Notes: generated from the sequence alone by a model not told the origin. 64,000 nucleotides of DNA from Oceanicella sp. SM1341 (GCF_003448965.1 NZ_QRGC01000001.1:124001-188000), one strand, 5' to 3'; positions 9,216 to 20,059 are shown, counted from the stretch's first letter. A program made the numbers and translations.

Positions 9216-9791
9216 ATGAACCTTCTCGGCTTCCTCTCCTGGTTCGGGCTCTGGGTGCTGCTGCCGCTGGCGGTGATCGTGATCAGCGTGGTGACGCTGA
9301 TCTCCCTCACCGAGCGGCGGCGGGCAGGGCGCCCGGAGGGGCGTTCCGCCTCGCTCTCGGGGCGCACGCTGGCCATCGGCCTGTTCGGCTTCGCGCTCAT
9401 CTTCGGTGTCGCGCTGTGGTGGAACCAGACCCATGCCTGGTACGAGGAGGTGACCGGCGTGGACCTGGTGCGCGCCGATGGCCGGGAGATCCCGGTCTCG
9501 GGCTACCAGGGCCTCGACGGCAACAGCCCGCTGAAGCTGCGCGCCTGCTTCACGGTCGACCCCGCCGATTTCGAGGGCGTGCCCGTGGCGACCGACGCCA
9601 CCCCCCTCGGCACCCCCGACTGGTTCGGCTGCTACGACGAGGCGGCGCTGACCGACGATCTCGCCGCCGGCCGCGCCACCCCCTATCTTGCCGGCAACAA
9701 CGAGCCGCAGGACTTCGAACGCATCATCGCCGTCTACCCCGACGGCCGCGCCTATCTCTGGCGCCAGCTCAACGAAAAGTACCGGGACTGA
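9216..9791 (+). CDS. DUF6446-type membrane protein between glyQ and glyS
   Basis: Function unknown; 191 residues. Two transmembrane segments (about residues 5-29 and 50-66) flank a short basic loop. The C-terminal domain of about 120 residues would lie outside the membrane and has two cysteines (RACFTV and WFGCYDEA) that could form a disulfide. Its final part reads FERIIAVYPDGRAYLWRQLN. This gene is inserted between glyQ and glyS in many Rhodobacterales, which I recognise from synteny rather than from a catalytic motif. Tight coupling to the synthetase genes suggests co-expression but not necessarily a joint function. Confidence 0.8.
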   Translation: MNLLGFLSWFGLWVLLPLAVIVISVVTLISLTERRRAGRPEGRSASLSGRTLAIGLFGFALIFGVALWWNQTHAWYEEVTGVDLVRADGREIPVSGYQGLDGNSPLKLRACFTVDPADFEGVPVATDATPLGTPDWFGCYDEAALTDDLAAGRATPYLAGNNEPQDFERIIAVYPDGRAYLWRQLNEKYRD

Positions 9792-9795
9792 CCCC

Positions 9796-12063
9796 ATGGC
9801 TGACCTTCTGATCGAGCTCTTCTCCGAGGAAATCCCCGCCCGCATGCAGGCGGGCGCCGTCGCCGACCTGCGCAAGCTGGTGACCGATGGTCTCGTGGAG
9901 GCCGGCCTCACCTATTCCTCGGCCGCCGGTTTCGCCACGCCGCGCCGGCTCACGCTCGCCCTCTCCGACCTGCCCGCCATGACCCGCGCCACCCGCGAGG
10001 AGCGCAAGGGCCCGCGCGTGGACGCGCCGGAGAAGGCGCTGGAGGGCTTCCTGCGCTCCACCGGCCTCACGAAGGACCAGCTCGAGGCGCGGGACGACAA
10101 GAAGGGCCAGGTCTGGTTCGCCGTGATCGACCGCCCCGGCCGCGCCGCCGAGGAGGTGATCGCCGAGGTGCTCGAGGCCGCCATCCGCAACTTCCCTTGG
10201 CCGAAGTCGATGCGCTGGGGCGCGGGCAACCTGCGCTGGGTGCGCCCGCTCCACTCCATCCTGTGCATCCTGACCGATGAGGCCGGCGCCCGTGTGGTGC
10301 CGCTCGAGGTCGAGGGCATCACGGCGGGGGACAGCACCGAGGGCCACCGCTTCATGGCGCCGGGGCGCTTCTCCGTCACCTCCTTCGAGGATTACGCGGC
10401 GAAGCTCTCGGCGGCGAAGGTGATGCTCAACCCGCAGGACCGCGCCGAGCACATCTGGTCCGACGCCACCTCGCAGGCCTTCGCCCAGGGGCTGGAGATC
10501 GTCGAGGACAAGGCGCTGCTCGCCGAGGTCTCCGGCCTCGTCGAGTTCCCGGTGGTGCTGATGGGCGAGATCCGCGAGGAGTTCCTTGGCCTGCCCCCCG
10601 AAGTGCTGCAGACCTCGATGCGCGAGCACCAGAAGTTCTTCTCGGTGAAGAACCCCAAGACCGGGCGCATCGAGAAATACGTCACCGTCGCCAACCGCGA
10701 GACCGCCGACGGCGGCGCCACCATCCTGCACGGCAACGGCAAGGTGCTGGCCGCCCGCCTCTCCGACGGCAAGTTCTTCTGGGAGAACGACCTGCGCACG
10801 GTGGAGCGGCAGGGCATGGAGGGCATGGCCGCCCCGTTGATGAACGTGACCTTCCACAACCGGCTGGGCATGCAGGGCGCGCGCGTGGAGCGCCTCACCG
10901 TGCTCGCCCGCGCCATCGCCCCGCTGGTCGGCGCGGATGCCGACATGGCCGCCCAGGCCGCAAAGGTGGCCAAGGCCGATCTCTGCTCGGAGATGGTCTA
11001 CGAGTTCCCCGAGCTTCAGGGGTTGATGGGCCGCTACTATGCCCGCCATGCCGGGCTCGACGAGGCCGTGGCCGCCGCGGCGCAGGAGCATTACTCGCCC
11101 CTCGGCCCGTCCGACGCGGTGCCCACCGCGCCGGTCTCCGTCGCCGTGGCGCTGGCCGACAAGATCGACACGCTCGCCGGCTTCTGGGCCATCGACGAGA
11201 AGCCCACCGGCTCGAAGGACCCCTATGCCCTGCGCCGCGCCGCCCTCGGCGTGATCCGGCTGATCCTGGAGAACGGCGTCTCCGTGCCGCTCGACGCGCT
11301 GGTGAACATGGCGCGCGACGCCTATGTCGGCGTGTACCAGCGCATCGGCCGGCCGCGGCTTATCGAGCAGATCCGCGCCGATCTCGCCAGCGCCGCCGAC
11401 CTCTCGCACTTCCTCTCGGAGGAGGACAAGGCCGAGCTGGAGACGCTGGAGGCGAGCTACGAGCAGGCCGAGTTCATCGCCGACCGGCAGATGGGCCTGC
11501 ACAATTTCAAGCTCGACGCCCGCTTCGAGGCGGTGCGCGCCGACCTGCTCTCGTTCTTCGCCGACCGGCTGAAGGTGCACCTGCGCGGCGAGGGCGTGCG
11601 GCATGACATCATCGACGCCTGCTTCCAGCTTGGCGGGCAGAACGACCTCGTGCTTCTTGTCAAGCGCGTCAAGGCCTTGCAGGCGGTTCTTGAGACGGAG
11701 GAGGGGGCAAACCTGCTCGCCGGCTACAAGCGCGCCAACAACATCCTCACCGCCGAGGAGAAGAAGGACGGGGTGGAGTATTCGCTCGACCCCAACCCGA
11801 AATTCGCCGAGGGCGACGAGGAGAAGGCGCTGTTCGCCGCCCTCGATGCCGCCGAGCCGAGTATCGTCGAGGCGCTCGCCGCCCAGGATTTCACCGCCGC
11901 CATGGGCGCGCTCGCCACCCTGCGCGCGCCCATCGACGCCTTCTTCGACAAGGTGGTGGTGAACTCGGACAACCAGATCGTGCGCCGCAACCGGCTCTGC
12001 CTGCTGCACCGGGTGCGCAAGGTGATGGAACAGGCAGCGGTGCTCTCGGCCATCGAGGGCTGA
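9796..12063 (+). CDS. glyS: glycine-tRNA ligase beta subunit
   Basis: Beta subunit of the heterotetrameric glycyl-tRNA synthetase, carrying tRNA recognition; 755 residues, slightly longer than the usual ~690. Typical segments: LLIELFSEEIPARMQAGA at the N-terminus, GFLRSTGLTKDQLEARDDKK, SMRWGAGNLRWVRPLHSILC, LQTSMREHQKFFSVKN, LALADKIDTLAGFWAIDEKP and GSKDPYALRRAALGVIRLIL. The C-terminal HD-like and anticodon-binding part ends DKVVVNSDNQIVRRNRLCLL. The ATG at 9796 lies 4 nt after the stop of the preceding small gene and gives the standard N-terminus. Confidence 0.97.
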   Translation: MADLLIELFSEEIPARMQAGAVADLRKLVTDGLVEAGLTYSSAAGFATPRRLTLALSDLPAMTRATREERKGPRVDAPEKALEGFLRSTGLTKDQLEARDDKKGQVWFAVIDRPGRAAEEVIAEVLEAAIRNFPWPKSMRWGAGNLRWVRPLHSILCILTDEAGARVVPLEVEGITAGDSTEGHRFMAPGRFSVTSFEDYAAKLSAAKVMLNPQDRAEHIWSDATSQAFAQGLEIVEDKALLAEVSGLVEFPVVLMGEIREEFLGLPPEVLQTSMREHQKFFSVKNPKTGRIEKYVTVANRETADGGATILHGNGKVLAARLSDGKFFWENDLRTVERQGMEGMAAPLMNVTFHNRLGMQGARVERLTVLARAIAPLVGADADMAAQAAKVAKADLCSEMVYEFPELQGLMGRYYARHAGLDEAVAAAAQEHYSPLGPSDAVPTAPVSVAVALADKIDTLAGFWAIDEKPTGSKDPYALRRAALGVIRLILENGVSVPLDALVNMARDAYVGVYQRIGRPRLIEQIRADLASAADLSHFLSEEDKAELETLEASYEQAEFIADRQMGLHNFKLDARFEAVRADLLSFFADRLKVHLRGEGVRHDIIDACFQLGGQNDLVLLVKRVKALQAVLETEEGANLLAGYKRANNILTAEEKKDGVEYSLDPNPKFAEGDEEKALFAALDAAEPSIVEALAAQDFTAAMGALATLRAPIDAFFDKVVVNSDNQIVRRNRLCLLHRVRKVMEQAAVLSAIEG

Positions 12064-12116
12064 GACCGGCCGGCGCCCGGCGCGCCGGCCCGCGCGGCGC
12101 GAAACCCGGCCCCGGG

Positions 12117-12136
12117 GGCCCGACCATCGTCGGGCC
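12117..12136 (+). terminator. hairpin after glyS
   Basis: Perfect 8-bp stem GGCCCGAC / GTCGGGCC (12117-12124 / 12129-12136) with loop CATC, then TT. It lies 53 nt past glyS in an otherwise gene-free 150-bp gap, and plausibly ends the glyQS transcript. Confidence 0.6.
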
Positions 12137-12213
12137 TTCACGCGGGCGGCTTTCCCCCTTATGCTGCACTGCAATGAAAACAAGCCCGGGCAAGCCGGGA
12201 TGGGGAGCCGACC

Positions 12214-14835
12214 GTGACTGACAGAACCCTGAACCTGCGTGACCCCGAGGCCCGCGACCCCGAGCGCACCGGTGAGCGCGGCGCGCGGCTGGCGCGCATG
12301 GCTCAGCTCGGCCTGCCGGTGCCCCGCGGCGTGGTGCTCCCCTTCGACGTGGTGGCCGACATGGGCCGCGAGGGCGCCGACGCGGTGCTCGAGCCGCACC
12401 TGAGTGCTGCCCTCGAGAGCCTCGGGGCCGACACGCTGCTCGCCGTGCGCTCCAGCCCCCTCCAGCAGGACTGGGGCGGCCCGCAGGCCATCCTCAACAT
12501 CGGCATCACCGACACGAACCTGCCCGCGCTCGCCGCCCGCGTGGGCCAGCGCCAGGCGCTCGACCTCTACCGCCGGCTCATCCAGTCCTGGGGCGCCGGC
12601 GTGGCGGGGATCGACGCGGAAGACCTCGAGAACATCCTCTACGACCGGCTGAAGCTCGCCGGGGTGGAGAGCGAGGAGGCGCTTTCCGTGGGTGACCTGA
12701 AGGTGCTGCTCGACGATTACCGCGCCTTCTACCTCGAGGAGGTGGGTCAGCCCTTCCCGCAAGACCCCGCGACCCAGCTCAAGGCGGCGCTGGAGGCGGC
12801 GGCGAAGGGCTGGAACCGCCCCTCGGCGAAGCTCCTGCGCCAGGCCAAGGGCGCGCCGCCCGAGGCCGGGCTCGCCCTCATCGCGCAGCGCATGGCCCTT
12901 GGCCTTTGCGCCGGCAACTCGGGCGCCGGCATCGCGCATTTCATCGAGGAGAAATCCGGCAAGCCGGGGCTGAACGGCCGCTACCTCGCCCAGGCGCAGG
13001 GGCTCGACGCCATGATGGGCCTGCGCACCCCGATCCTGCTCTGCAAGGCCGAGCGCGAGGCGCAGGGCTTTGCCGGCCTGTCGCTGGAGGAGAGCTGCCC
13101 GGAGGCGACCGAGGCGCTGCACGCCGCCGGCCGTCTCGCCGCCCAGGGGCTGGGCGACGTGTTCGACTTCCAGTTCACCATCGAGAACGGCGCGCTGCAC
13201 GTGCTCGACGCCGTGCCGGCCCGCCGCTCGGCCCGCGCCGCGGTGCGCGTGGTGGTCGACCTCGTGGAGCAGGGCGCCATCACCCGCGAGCAGGCGCTGC
13301 TGCGCATCGACCCGCGCTCGCTCAACGAGCACCTGCACCCGCAGATCGACCCCTCGCACCGGCGCGACCCGATCGGCCGCGGCCTCGCCGCCAGCCCCGG
13401 CGCCGCCTCGGGGCGCATCGTCTTCACCCCGGAGGCCGCGATGTCGCTGGCGGCGCAGGAGGTGGAGGCCATCCTCGTGCGCGTCGAGACCAGCCCGGAG
13501 GACATCCGCGGCATGCACGCGGCCTCCGGCCTGCTCACCGTGCGCGGCGGCATGACCAGCCATGCGGCGGTGATCGCCCGAGGCCTCGGGCTGCCCTGCG
13601 TGGTGGGGGTGACCGACATCAGGCTCGACCTGAAGGCTGGCACCCTGCGCTGCGCCGATGGCCGGGTGTTCCACGAGGGCGACGTGATCACGGTTGACGG
13701 CTCGCGCGGCGAGGCGCTGGCGGGCGCGGCGGAGATGATCCAGCCGGAGATCTCGGGCGCCTTCGGCACGCTGATGGGCTGGGCCGACGAGATCCGCCGC
13801 ATGCGGGTGCGCGCCAATGCCGACACCCCGCAGGACGCCCGCACCGCCCGCGCCTTCGAGGTGGACGGCATCGGGCTGTGCCGCACCGAGCAGATGTTCT
13901 TCGACGAGGCGCGCATCAACGTGATGCGCGAGATGATCCTGGCCGAGACCGCCGAGGAGCGTCGCCGCGCGCTCGACCGGCTGCTGCCGATGCAGCGGGG
14001 CGACTTCGTCGAGCTGTTCGAGATCATGGCCGGGCTGCAGGTGACCATCCGCCTGCTCGACCCGCCGCTGCACGAGTTCCTGCCGCACTCGCGTGACGAG
14101 ATGCGCGAACTTGCCGAGCAGATGGACCTGCCGGTGAGCCACATAATCCACCGCGCCGAGCAGCTGCAGGAGTTCAACCCCATGCTCGGCATGCGCGGCG
14201 TGCGCCTCGCGGTCACCATGCCGGAGATCTACGAGATGCAGGCGCGGGCGATCTTCGAGGCGGTGCTGGAGGTGAACTCCCGCGCCGAAGCCCCTGTGAT
14301 CCCGGAGATAATGATCCCGCTGGTCTCTGCCGCGCGGGAGGTGGAGCTGGTGAAGGCGCGCATCGAGGCCGTGGCCCGCGACGTGGAGCGCGAGACCGGG
14401 GCGCGGCTGGAATACCGGCTGGGCGTGATGGTGGAGACCCCGCGCGCCGCCCTGCGCGCCGGCGATCTCGCGCGCAACGTGAGCTTCATGAGCTTCGGCA
14501 CCAACGACCTCACCCAGATGACCTACGGGCTGAGCCGCGACGACGCCGGCCGCTTCATGCGCGACTACGTGAACCAGGGCGTCTACCCGGAAGACCCGTT
14601 CCATGCGCTCGACCTCGAGGGGGTGGGTGAGCTGCTGCTCATCGCCTCGCGGCGCGGGCGCAAGGCGAGCCCGGAACTGGTGCTGGGCATCTGCGGCGAG
14701 CATGCGGGAGACCCCGCCTCGGTGCGTTTCTGCGAGCTGCTGGGCTTCGACTACGTGTCCTGCTCGCCGTTCCGCACGCCCATCGCCCGGCTGGCCGCGG
14801 CGCAGGCCGCCATCCTGGTGCGGGACACGAGATGA
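12214..14835 (+). CDS. PPDK-family PEP-utilising enzyme with divergent ATP-grasp domain
   Basis: Homologue of pyruvate, phosphate dikinase (873 residues, normal length), which would interconvert pyruvate and PEP. The C-terminal two-thirds look intact: phosphohistidine loop GGMTSHAAVIARG (His about 450), GIGLCRTEQMFFDEARI, ARAIFEAVLEVN, FGTNDLTQMTYGLSRDDAGR and the catalytic-cysteine loop LGICGEHAGDP (Cys about 827). The N-terminal nucleotide-binding domain departs from the family. The glycine-rich GGKGANL becomes GERGARL (Lys to Arg). The GTGVAFTRDP motif becomes GAGIAHFIEE. GEYLINAQGEDVVAG becomes GRYLAQAQGLDAMMG. It may therefore be a paralogue with altered ATP use. Its stop overlaps the start of the next gene. 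Confidence 0.82.
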   Translation: MTDRTLNLRDPEARDPERTGERGARLARMAQLGLPVPRGVVLPFDVVADMGREGADAVLEPHLSAALESLGADTLLAVRSSPLQQDWGGPQAILNIGITDTNLPALAARVGQRQALDLYRRLIQSWGAGVAGIDAEDLENILYDRLKLAGVESEEALSVGDLKVLLDDYRAFYLEEVGQPFPQDPATQLKAALEAAAKGWNRPSAKLLRQAKGAPPEAGLALIAQRMALGLCAGNSGAGIAHFIEEKSGKPGLNGRYLAQAQGLDAMMGLRTPILLCKAEREAQGFAGLSLEESCPEATEALHAAGRLAAQGLGDVFDFQFTIENGALHVLDAVPARRSARAAVRVVVDLVEQGAITREQALLRIDPRSLNEHLHPQIDPSHRRDPIGRGLAASPGAASGRIVFTPEAAMSLAAQEVEAILVRVETSPEDIRGMHAASGLLTVRGGMTSHAAVIARGLGLPCVVGVTDIRLDLKAGTLRCADGRVFHEGDVITVDGSRGEALAGAAEMIQPEISGAFGTLMGWADEIRRMRVRANADTPQDARTARAFEVDGIGLCRTEQMFFDEARINVMREMILAETAEERRRALDRLLPMQRGDFVELFEIMAGLQVTIRLLDPPLHEFLPHSRDEMRELAEQMDLPVSHIIHRAEQLQEFNPMLGMRGVRLAVTMPEIYEMQARAIFEAVLEVNSRAEAPVIPEIMIPLVSAAREVELVKARIEAVARDVERETGARLEYRLGVMVETPRAALRAGDLARNVSFMSFGTNDLTQMTYGLSRDDAGRFMRDYVNQGVYPEDPFHALDLEGVGELLLIASRRGRKASPELVLGICGEHAGDPASVRFCELLGFDYVSCSPFRTPIARLAAAQAAILVRDTR

Positions 14836-15758
14836 CCGCCGAAGCGCTGGAGGCCCTGCGCGGCGCCGGCAAGGCCGGGCTCGCACGCGCGCTCTCGCGC
14901 ATCGAGAGCGCGCCGGAGGCGGAGGACACGGTAGCACTGCTCGATGCCGCCTTCGCCGCGCCGCGCGGCGTGTCGCTGGGCATCACCGGCCCGCCGGGGG
15001 TGGGCAAGTCGACGCTGGTGAACGCACTGGTGCCCCGGGTGCGGGCGGCGGGGCTGACGCTCGGCATCATCGCGGTCGACCCCTCGTCGCGCCGCTCCGG
15101 CGGCGCGCTGCTGGGCGACCGCACGCGCATGACCCATGACCCCGAGGACCAGGGCGTGTTCATCCGCTCCATGGCCGCGCGCGACCGGCTGGGCGGGGTG
15201 GCGGAGGTCACCTTTCCGGCCATGGTGCTGATGCGCGCGCTCTTCGATATCGTGATCGTGGAGACTGTCGGGGTGGGGCAATCCGAGACCGAAGTTTCGG
15301 AACTCGCCGACCTCACGCTGCTCTGTTCCCAGCCCGGTGCGGGGGATGCGCTGCAGTTCATGAAGGCCGGCATCATGGAGACCCCGGACCTGGTGCTGGT
15401 CACGAAGGGCGACACCGGGGCGCCGGCACGGCGCACCGCCTCCGACCTTGCGGGAGCGCTCTCCCTGGTGGCCCGGCAGACCGGTACTCCGGCGCCGCGG
15501 GTGGTGATTGTTTCCGCAAACGACGGGAGTGGTCTGGACGAGGCGCTGGCCATTGTTCGTGAACGTGCATCGCAGTGCAGCGACACGCATCGGGGGCATG
15601 CAGCGGCGGCATGGCTGCAATCGCAGATTCGGACGGATTGGGGGCGATTCGGACTTCAACTCCTCTCCGGAGGCCTCGGTTCCGCCCCCGAACGCCCGTT
15701 CGAGGCCCGTGCGGCACTTTCGGCCAGCTTGTGGCAGCGTCTTCAGCCTGCCCGGTAA
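14832..15758 (+). CDS. meaB: MeaB/ArgK-type P-loop GTPase
   Basis: G3E-family GTPase, 308 residues. Known relatives (MeaB, MMAA) guard and reactivate adenosylcobalamin-dependent methylmalonyl-CoA mutase. Seen: Walker A GITGPPGVGKSTLVNAL (residues ~50-66), the base-specific region LVTKGDTG, VDPSSRRSGGALLGDRTRM and IVETVGVGQSETEVSELADL. The ATG overlaps the preceding stop as ATGA (14832-14835), which indicates translational coupling to the PPDK-like gene. No mutase gene is in the window, so the client enzyme is either encoded elsewhere or differs. The last ~55 residues, after QCSDTHRGH, are a dimerisation-arm-like tail. Confidence 0.88.
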   Translation: MTAEALEALRGAGKAGLARALSRIESAPEAEDTVALLDAAFAAPRGVSLGITGPPGVGKSTLVNALVPRVRAAGLTLGIIAVDPSSRRSGGALLGDRTRMTHDPEDQGVFIRSMAARDRLGGVAEVTFPAMVLMRALFDIVIVETVGVGQSETEVSELADLTLLCSQPGAGDALQFMKAGIMETPDLVLVTKGDTGAPARRTASDLAGALSLVARQTGTPAPRVVIVSANDGSGLDEALAIVRERASQCSDTHRGHAAAAWLQSQIRTDWGRFGLQLLSGGLGSAPERPFEARAALSASLWQRLQPAR

Positions 15759-15949
15759 CCGGCTGAATTGGCGGTTGTTTCAGCGACAATCTCACGGCCC
15801 ATCACGATCGCGAAACCATGCGTGGCGAAACGACCGTTTACACGGCGGACGCGATGGCTATGGTCTCGAGGCGTTTAATAATAGCGATAGGTGGTGCAGC
15901 GGCCATTCAGTTGGCGCATTGAGCACTCCGGACGACGGTGGGAATGACC

Positions 15950-16777
15950 ATGAAAGCACGATCACTCGGAGGGCCCCACGGGGCCCGCATGAGGAGTCTC
16001 GTCTGTGCTGTCGCCATGACCTCGAGTACCGTAATCTGTGCGGCAGGTGTGGCAGCGGGCGAGACGGGCGATGCGACGCCCCCGGGGGGCGGTGACCAGA
16101 TTGCCCTTCAGATCGCCTCGGTGATGGCACAGGAGCGCACGGCGCTCACGGCGCTGAACGCCGACCGGCTGGTCGAGCTCGGCGGCGCCGGGTCTCCGGC
16201 GACCGGCTCCAGCCGCCCGCGCGGCACCCGCCTGCACGCCGAGGTGTCGGCGCTGAACCGGGCCGACGCGGAGGCCTCGATGCTGGTCTCCAGCGCCCAG
16301 CAGCGCGCGATCTCCGCCGAGGACCGGCAGTCCATCCTGTCCTTCACCCCGGACGAGATCGATCTGCTGCCCACCGCGAAGGGCGACGAGCAGTTCAAGT
16401 GCCTCGCCCAGGCGCTCTACTTCGAGGCCCGCGGCGAGTCGATCGCCGGCATGGTGGCGGTCGCGGAAGTGATCCTGAACCGTGTCGAGAGCTCGGACTT
16501 CCCCGACACGGTCTGCGGCGTGGTCAACCAGGGTACCGGCAAGCTGCACCAGTGCCAGTTCAGCTACACCTGCGACGGCCGGTCCGACCGGGTGCGCAAC
16601 CAGGCCGCCTACGAGCGTGTGGCCAAGGTCGCGCGCATCATGATGGATGGCCAGCCGCGCATGCTCACCGGCGGTGCCACGCATTATCACACGCTGCAGG
16701 TGCGCCCGCGCTGGACCAGGAGCCTCGCGCGCACCGCCCGCATCGGCGCGCACGTGTTCTACCGCAACAACGCCTGA
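15950..16777 (+). CDS. secreted cell-wall hydrolase (SleB-type)
   Basis: Probable peptidoglycan lytic enzyme of the SleB/cell-wall hydrolase family. The catalytic domain occupies about the last 130 residues: FKCLAQALYFEARGES with the expected catalytic glutamate, AVAEVILNRVESSDFPDTVC, CQFSYTCDGRSD and a final THYHT region. An N-terminal hydrophobic signal sequence (SLVCAVAMTSSTVICAAGVA) directs export. The start is uncertain: ATG 15950 is preceded by GGTGGGA, ATG 15944 and GTG 15938 are in frame upstream, and ATG 15989 would begin directly at the signal peptide. The middle region, about residues 45-135, is Ala/Ser-rich linker. It is a single-gene unit followed by a hairpin. Confidence 0.87.
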   Translation: MKARSLGGPHGARMRSLVCAVAMTSSTVICAAGVAAGETGDATPPGGGDQIALQIASVMAQERTALTALNADRLVELGGAGSPATGSSRPRGTRLHAEVSALNRADAEASMLVSSAQQRAISAEDRQSILSFTPDEIDLLPTAKGDEQFKCLAQALYFEARGESIAGMVAVAEVILNRVESSDFPDTVCGVVNQGTGKLHQCQFSYTCDGRSDRVRNQAAYERVAKVARIMMDGQPRMLTGGATHYHTLQVRPRWTRSLARTARIGAHVFYRNNA

Positions 16778-17171
16778 GCGCCGCGCGGCGCCAGGCATCG
16801 CCCGGCCGGCGCGCCGGGCGGCCCCCGCCGGCGAGGCGGTATCCCTTCATCCCCGAAATCCGGCCGATCGCGGCACGCGGCGCTGAGCGGCCCTCCAGGG
16901 GGCCGGGCTCGCGCGCCGCTGTCGTCCGGGTGGCGGCGCCACGGCTTCCCGGCTCAGCGCGCCGCTCCGGCGCTCTCCGGCGCTCTCCTGCGCTCCGAGG
17001 TAACGGAATATTAACCTCTGGTCGATCGAGGGTTCCGGCGCGGCCGCAGGAGGCCGCCGCGGCCGGGCAGGGGCGTTCGAAGCCGGCGAGCCGGGGGCTG
17101 CCACGCGCTCGGGGCGAGGCCGCGCCGTGCCGGCGCAAGCCCGGCAGCGGGAGGGGCCGGGCCCGGGCGGC
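16778..17171. other. 394-bp gap between convergent genes
   Basis: No supported gene. It lies between the ends of the cell-wall hydrolase (+) and ureC (-). It holds a hairpin (16799-16820), a short run of 10-bp near-repeats of the form CGCTCTCCGG (about 16961-17000), and an AT-richer patch near 17001-17025 containing GAGGT-N12-ACCTC. No urease accessory gene is present here, where one might be expected after ureC. Confidence 0.55.
16799..16820 (+). terminator. hairpin after cell-wall hydrolase
   Basis: 8-bp GC stem CGCCCGGC / GCCGGGCG (16799-16806 / 16813-16820) with a 6-nt loop, 22 nt past the stop. There is no T-tract. Confidence 0.45.
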
Positions 17172-18884
<1,713 letters not shown>

Positions 18885-19111
18885 GGCGTGGCTCCTCCTC
18901 AGACTCTCCGGGGGATGAGGCAATTTCTGGCAGCGAAAGTCAAAAGGAAACCGGGTGTTAGCGCGGCTGCCGACAGCGGAGCGGCATGTTGCATGCACGG
19001 ATCGACATGTCGAGTGATGATTCTCACATTCTGGTGCATTCTGGCCTGATACTCAGCGCTCGGTTTTCACGATGCACGCATGTGCCATTTCGGGAGGTCG
19101 AAATTAAACCC

Positions 19112-19993
19112 TTGATCCAGACGCTTTTCCTGCGCTCTCTCGCTCCGGGCGGCATGGCCCTGCTCGGGGCCCTGGTGCTGGCGACGGTCGCGTCGCCGCC
19201 CGCCCGCGCCGCGGCGGATCTCGCCCGCGGCGCCTATCTCGTCGAGGCGATAGGGGCCTGCGGCAACTGCCACACGCCCTTCGGTCCGCAGGGGCCGGAC
19301 CAGGCGCGTGCGCTCTCGGGCCGGCTGGTGGAGGACAACGCCGCCTTCACCGCCTATGCGCCGAACATCACCCCGGCCGGCCCCTCGGGGCGCTGGAGCG
19401 ACGCGGAACTGGCCCGCGCCATCCGCGAGGGCATCCGGCCCGATGGCTCGCTGATCGGGCCGCCGATGCCCTTCGCGCTCTACCGCGGCCTGTCCGACGA
19501 GGACCTCGCCGCGATGGTCGCCTACCTGCGCAGCGTGCCGGCCGTGGAGAACGCGGTGCCCGCCTCGGACTACCGCATCCCGCTGCCGCCCGCCTGGGGG
19601 CCGCCGGTGGAGCATGTGGCCGCCGTGCCCGAGGGGGTGACCGTGGCCTACGGCGCCTATCTCGCCGGGCCGGTGGCGCATTGCATCGAGTGCCACTCGC
19701 CGATGACGCCGCAGGGGCCGGACCATTCCCGCCCCGGGGCCGGCGGCGCGGTGTTCGCGGGCCCCTGGGGCGAATCCGTCGCTTCCAACATCACGCCGCA
19801 CGAGGATGGCATCGCGCGGTGGAGCGACGCGGAGCTTGCGCAGATGATCACCACCGGGCACCGGCCGGACGGCACGCCGATGCTGCCGCCCATGGGCTAC
19901 GGATATTATGCGCATGCAAAGCCGGAGGACATCTCCGCCATCATCGCCTACCTGCGCGCGCTGCCGCCGCTGGCGACACCCGAGCAGCCCTGA
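19112..19993 (+). CDS. exported diheme cytochrome c
   Basis: Periplasmic electron-transfer protein with two haem c sites, CGNCH and CIECH, each at the head of a cytochrome c domain (about residues 40-150 and 180-290 from this start). Each domain repeats the pattern NITP, RWSDAEL, MxPF or MGY and a terminal AYLR helix. The size and repeat style resemble the cytochrome subunits of periplasmic dehydrogenases. The start is uncertain: TTG 19112 gives a signal peptide with a positive n-region, whereas ATG 19154 lacks one, and GTG 19082 is also possible. It lies between ureB and ureC on the opposite strand. Its haems would be attached by a Ccm system such as the one at 58-61 kb. Confidence 0.85.
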   Translation: MIQTLFLRSLAPGGMALLGALVLATVASPPARAAADLARGAYLVEAIGACGNCHTPFGPQGPDQARALSGRLVEDNAAFTAYAPNITPAGPSGRWSDAELARAIREGIRPDGSLIGPPMPFALYRGLSDEDLAAMVAYLRSVPAVENAVPASDYRIPLPPAWGPPVEHVAAVPEGVTVAYGAYLAGPVAHCIECHSPMTPQGPDHSRPGAGGAVFAGPWGESVASNITPHEDGIARWSDAELAQMITTGHRPDGTPMLPPMGYGYYAHAKPEDISAIIAYLRALPPLATPEQP

Positions 19994-19998
19994 AAAAC

Positions 19999-20035
19999 GC
20001 AACAGGCCCGGCCGTTTACCGGCCGGGCCTGTTGC
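19999..20035. terminator. bidirectional terminator between cytochrome c and ureB
   Basis: Perfect 16-bp stem (19999-20014 / 20020-20035) around loop TTTAC. Read on the minus strand it is followed by GTTTTTC, a good T-tract, so it should stop transcripts coming from ureA-ureB. On the plus strand it lies 6 nt past the cytochrome stop. Confidence 0.85.
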
Positions 20036-20059
20036 TGTGGATAAGGTCGGGCAGGGCGC

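Noticed and set aside
9769-14937. A very long minus-strand open frame (about 1700 codons) opposite glyS and the PPDK-like gene
   Set aside because: GC-rich DNA with strong third-position bias leaves the antisense frame stop-free. The translation is His/Arg/Gly-rich with no domains, while the plus strand encodes clear enzymes.
16961-17000. 10-bp CGCTCTCCGG near-repeats as a functional element
   Set aside because: Only three imperfect copies in GC-rich spacer between convergent gene ends; most likely slippage noise.
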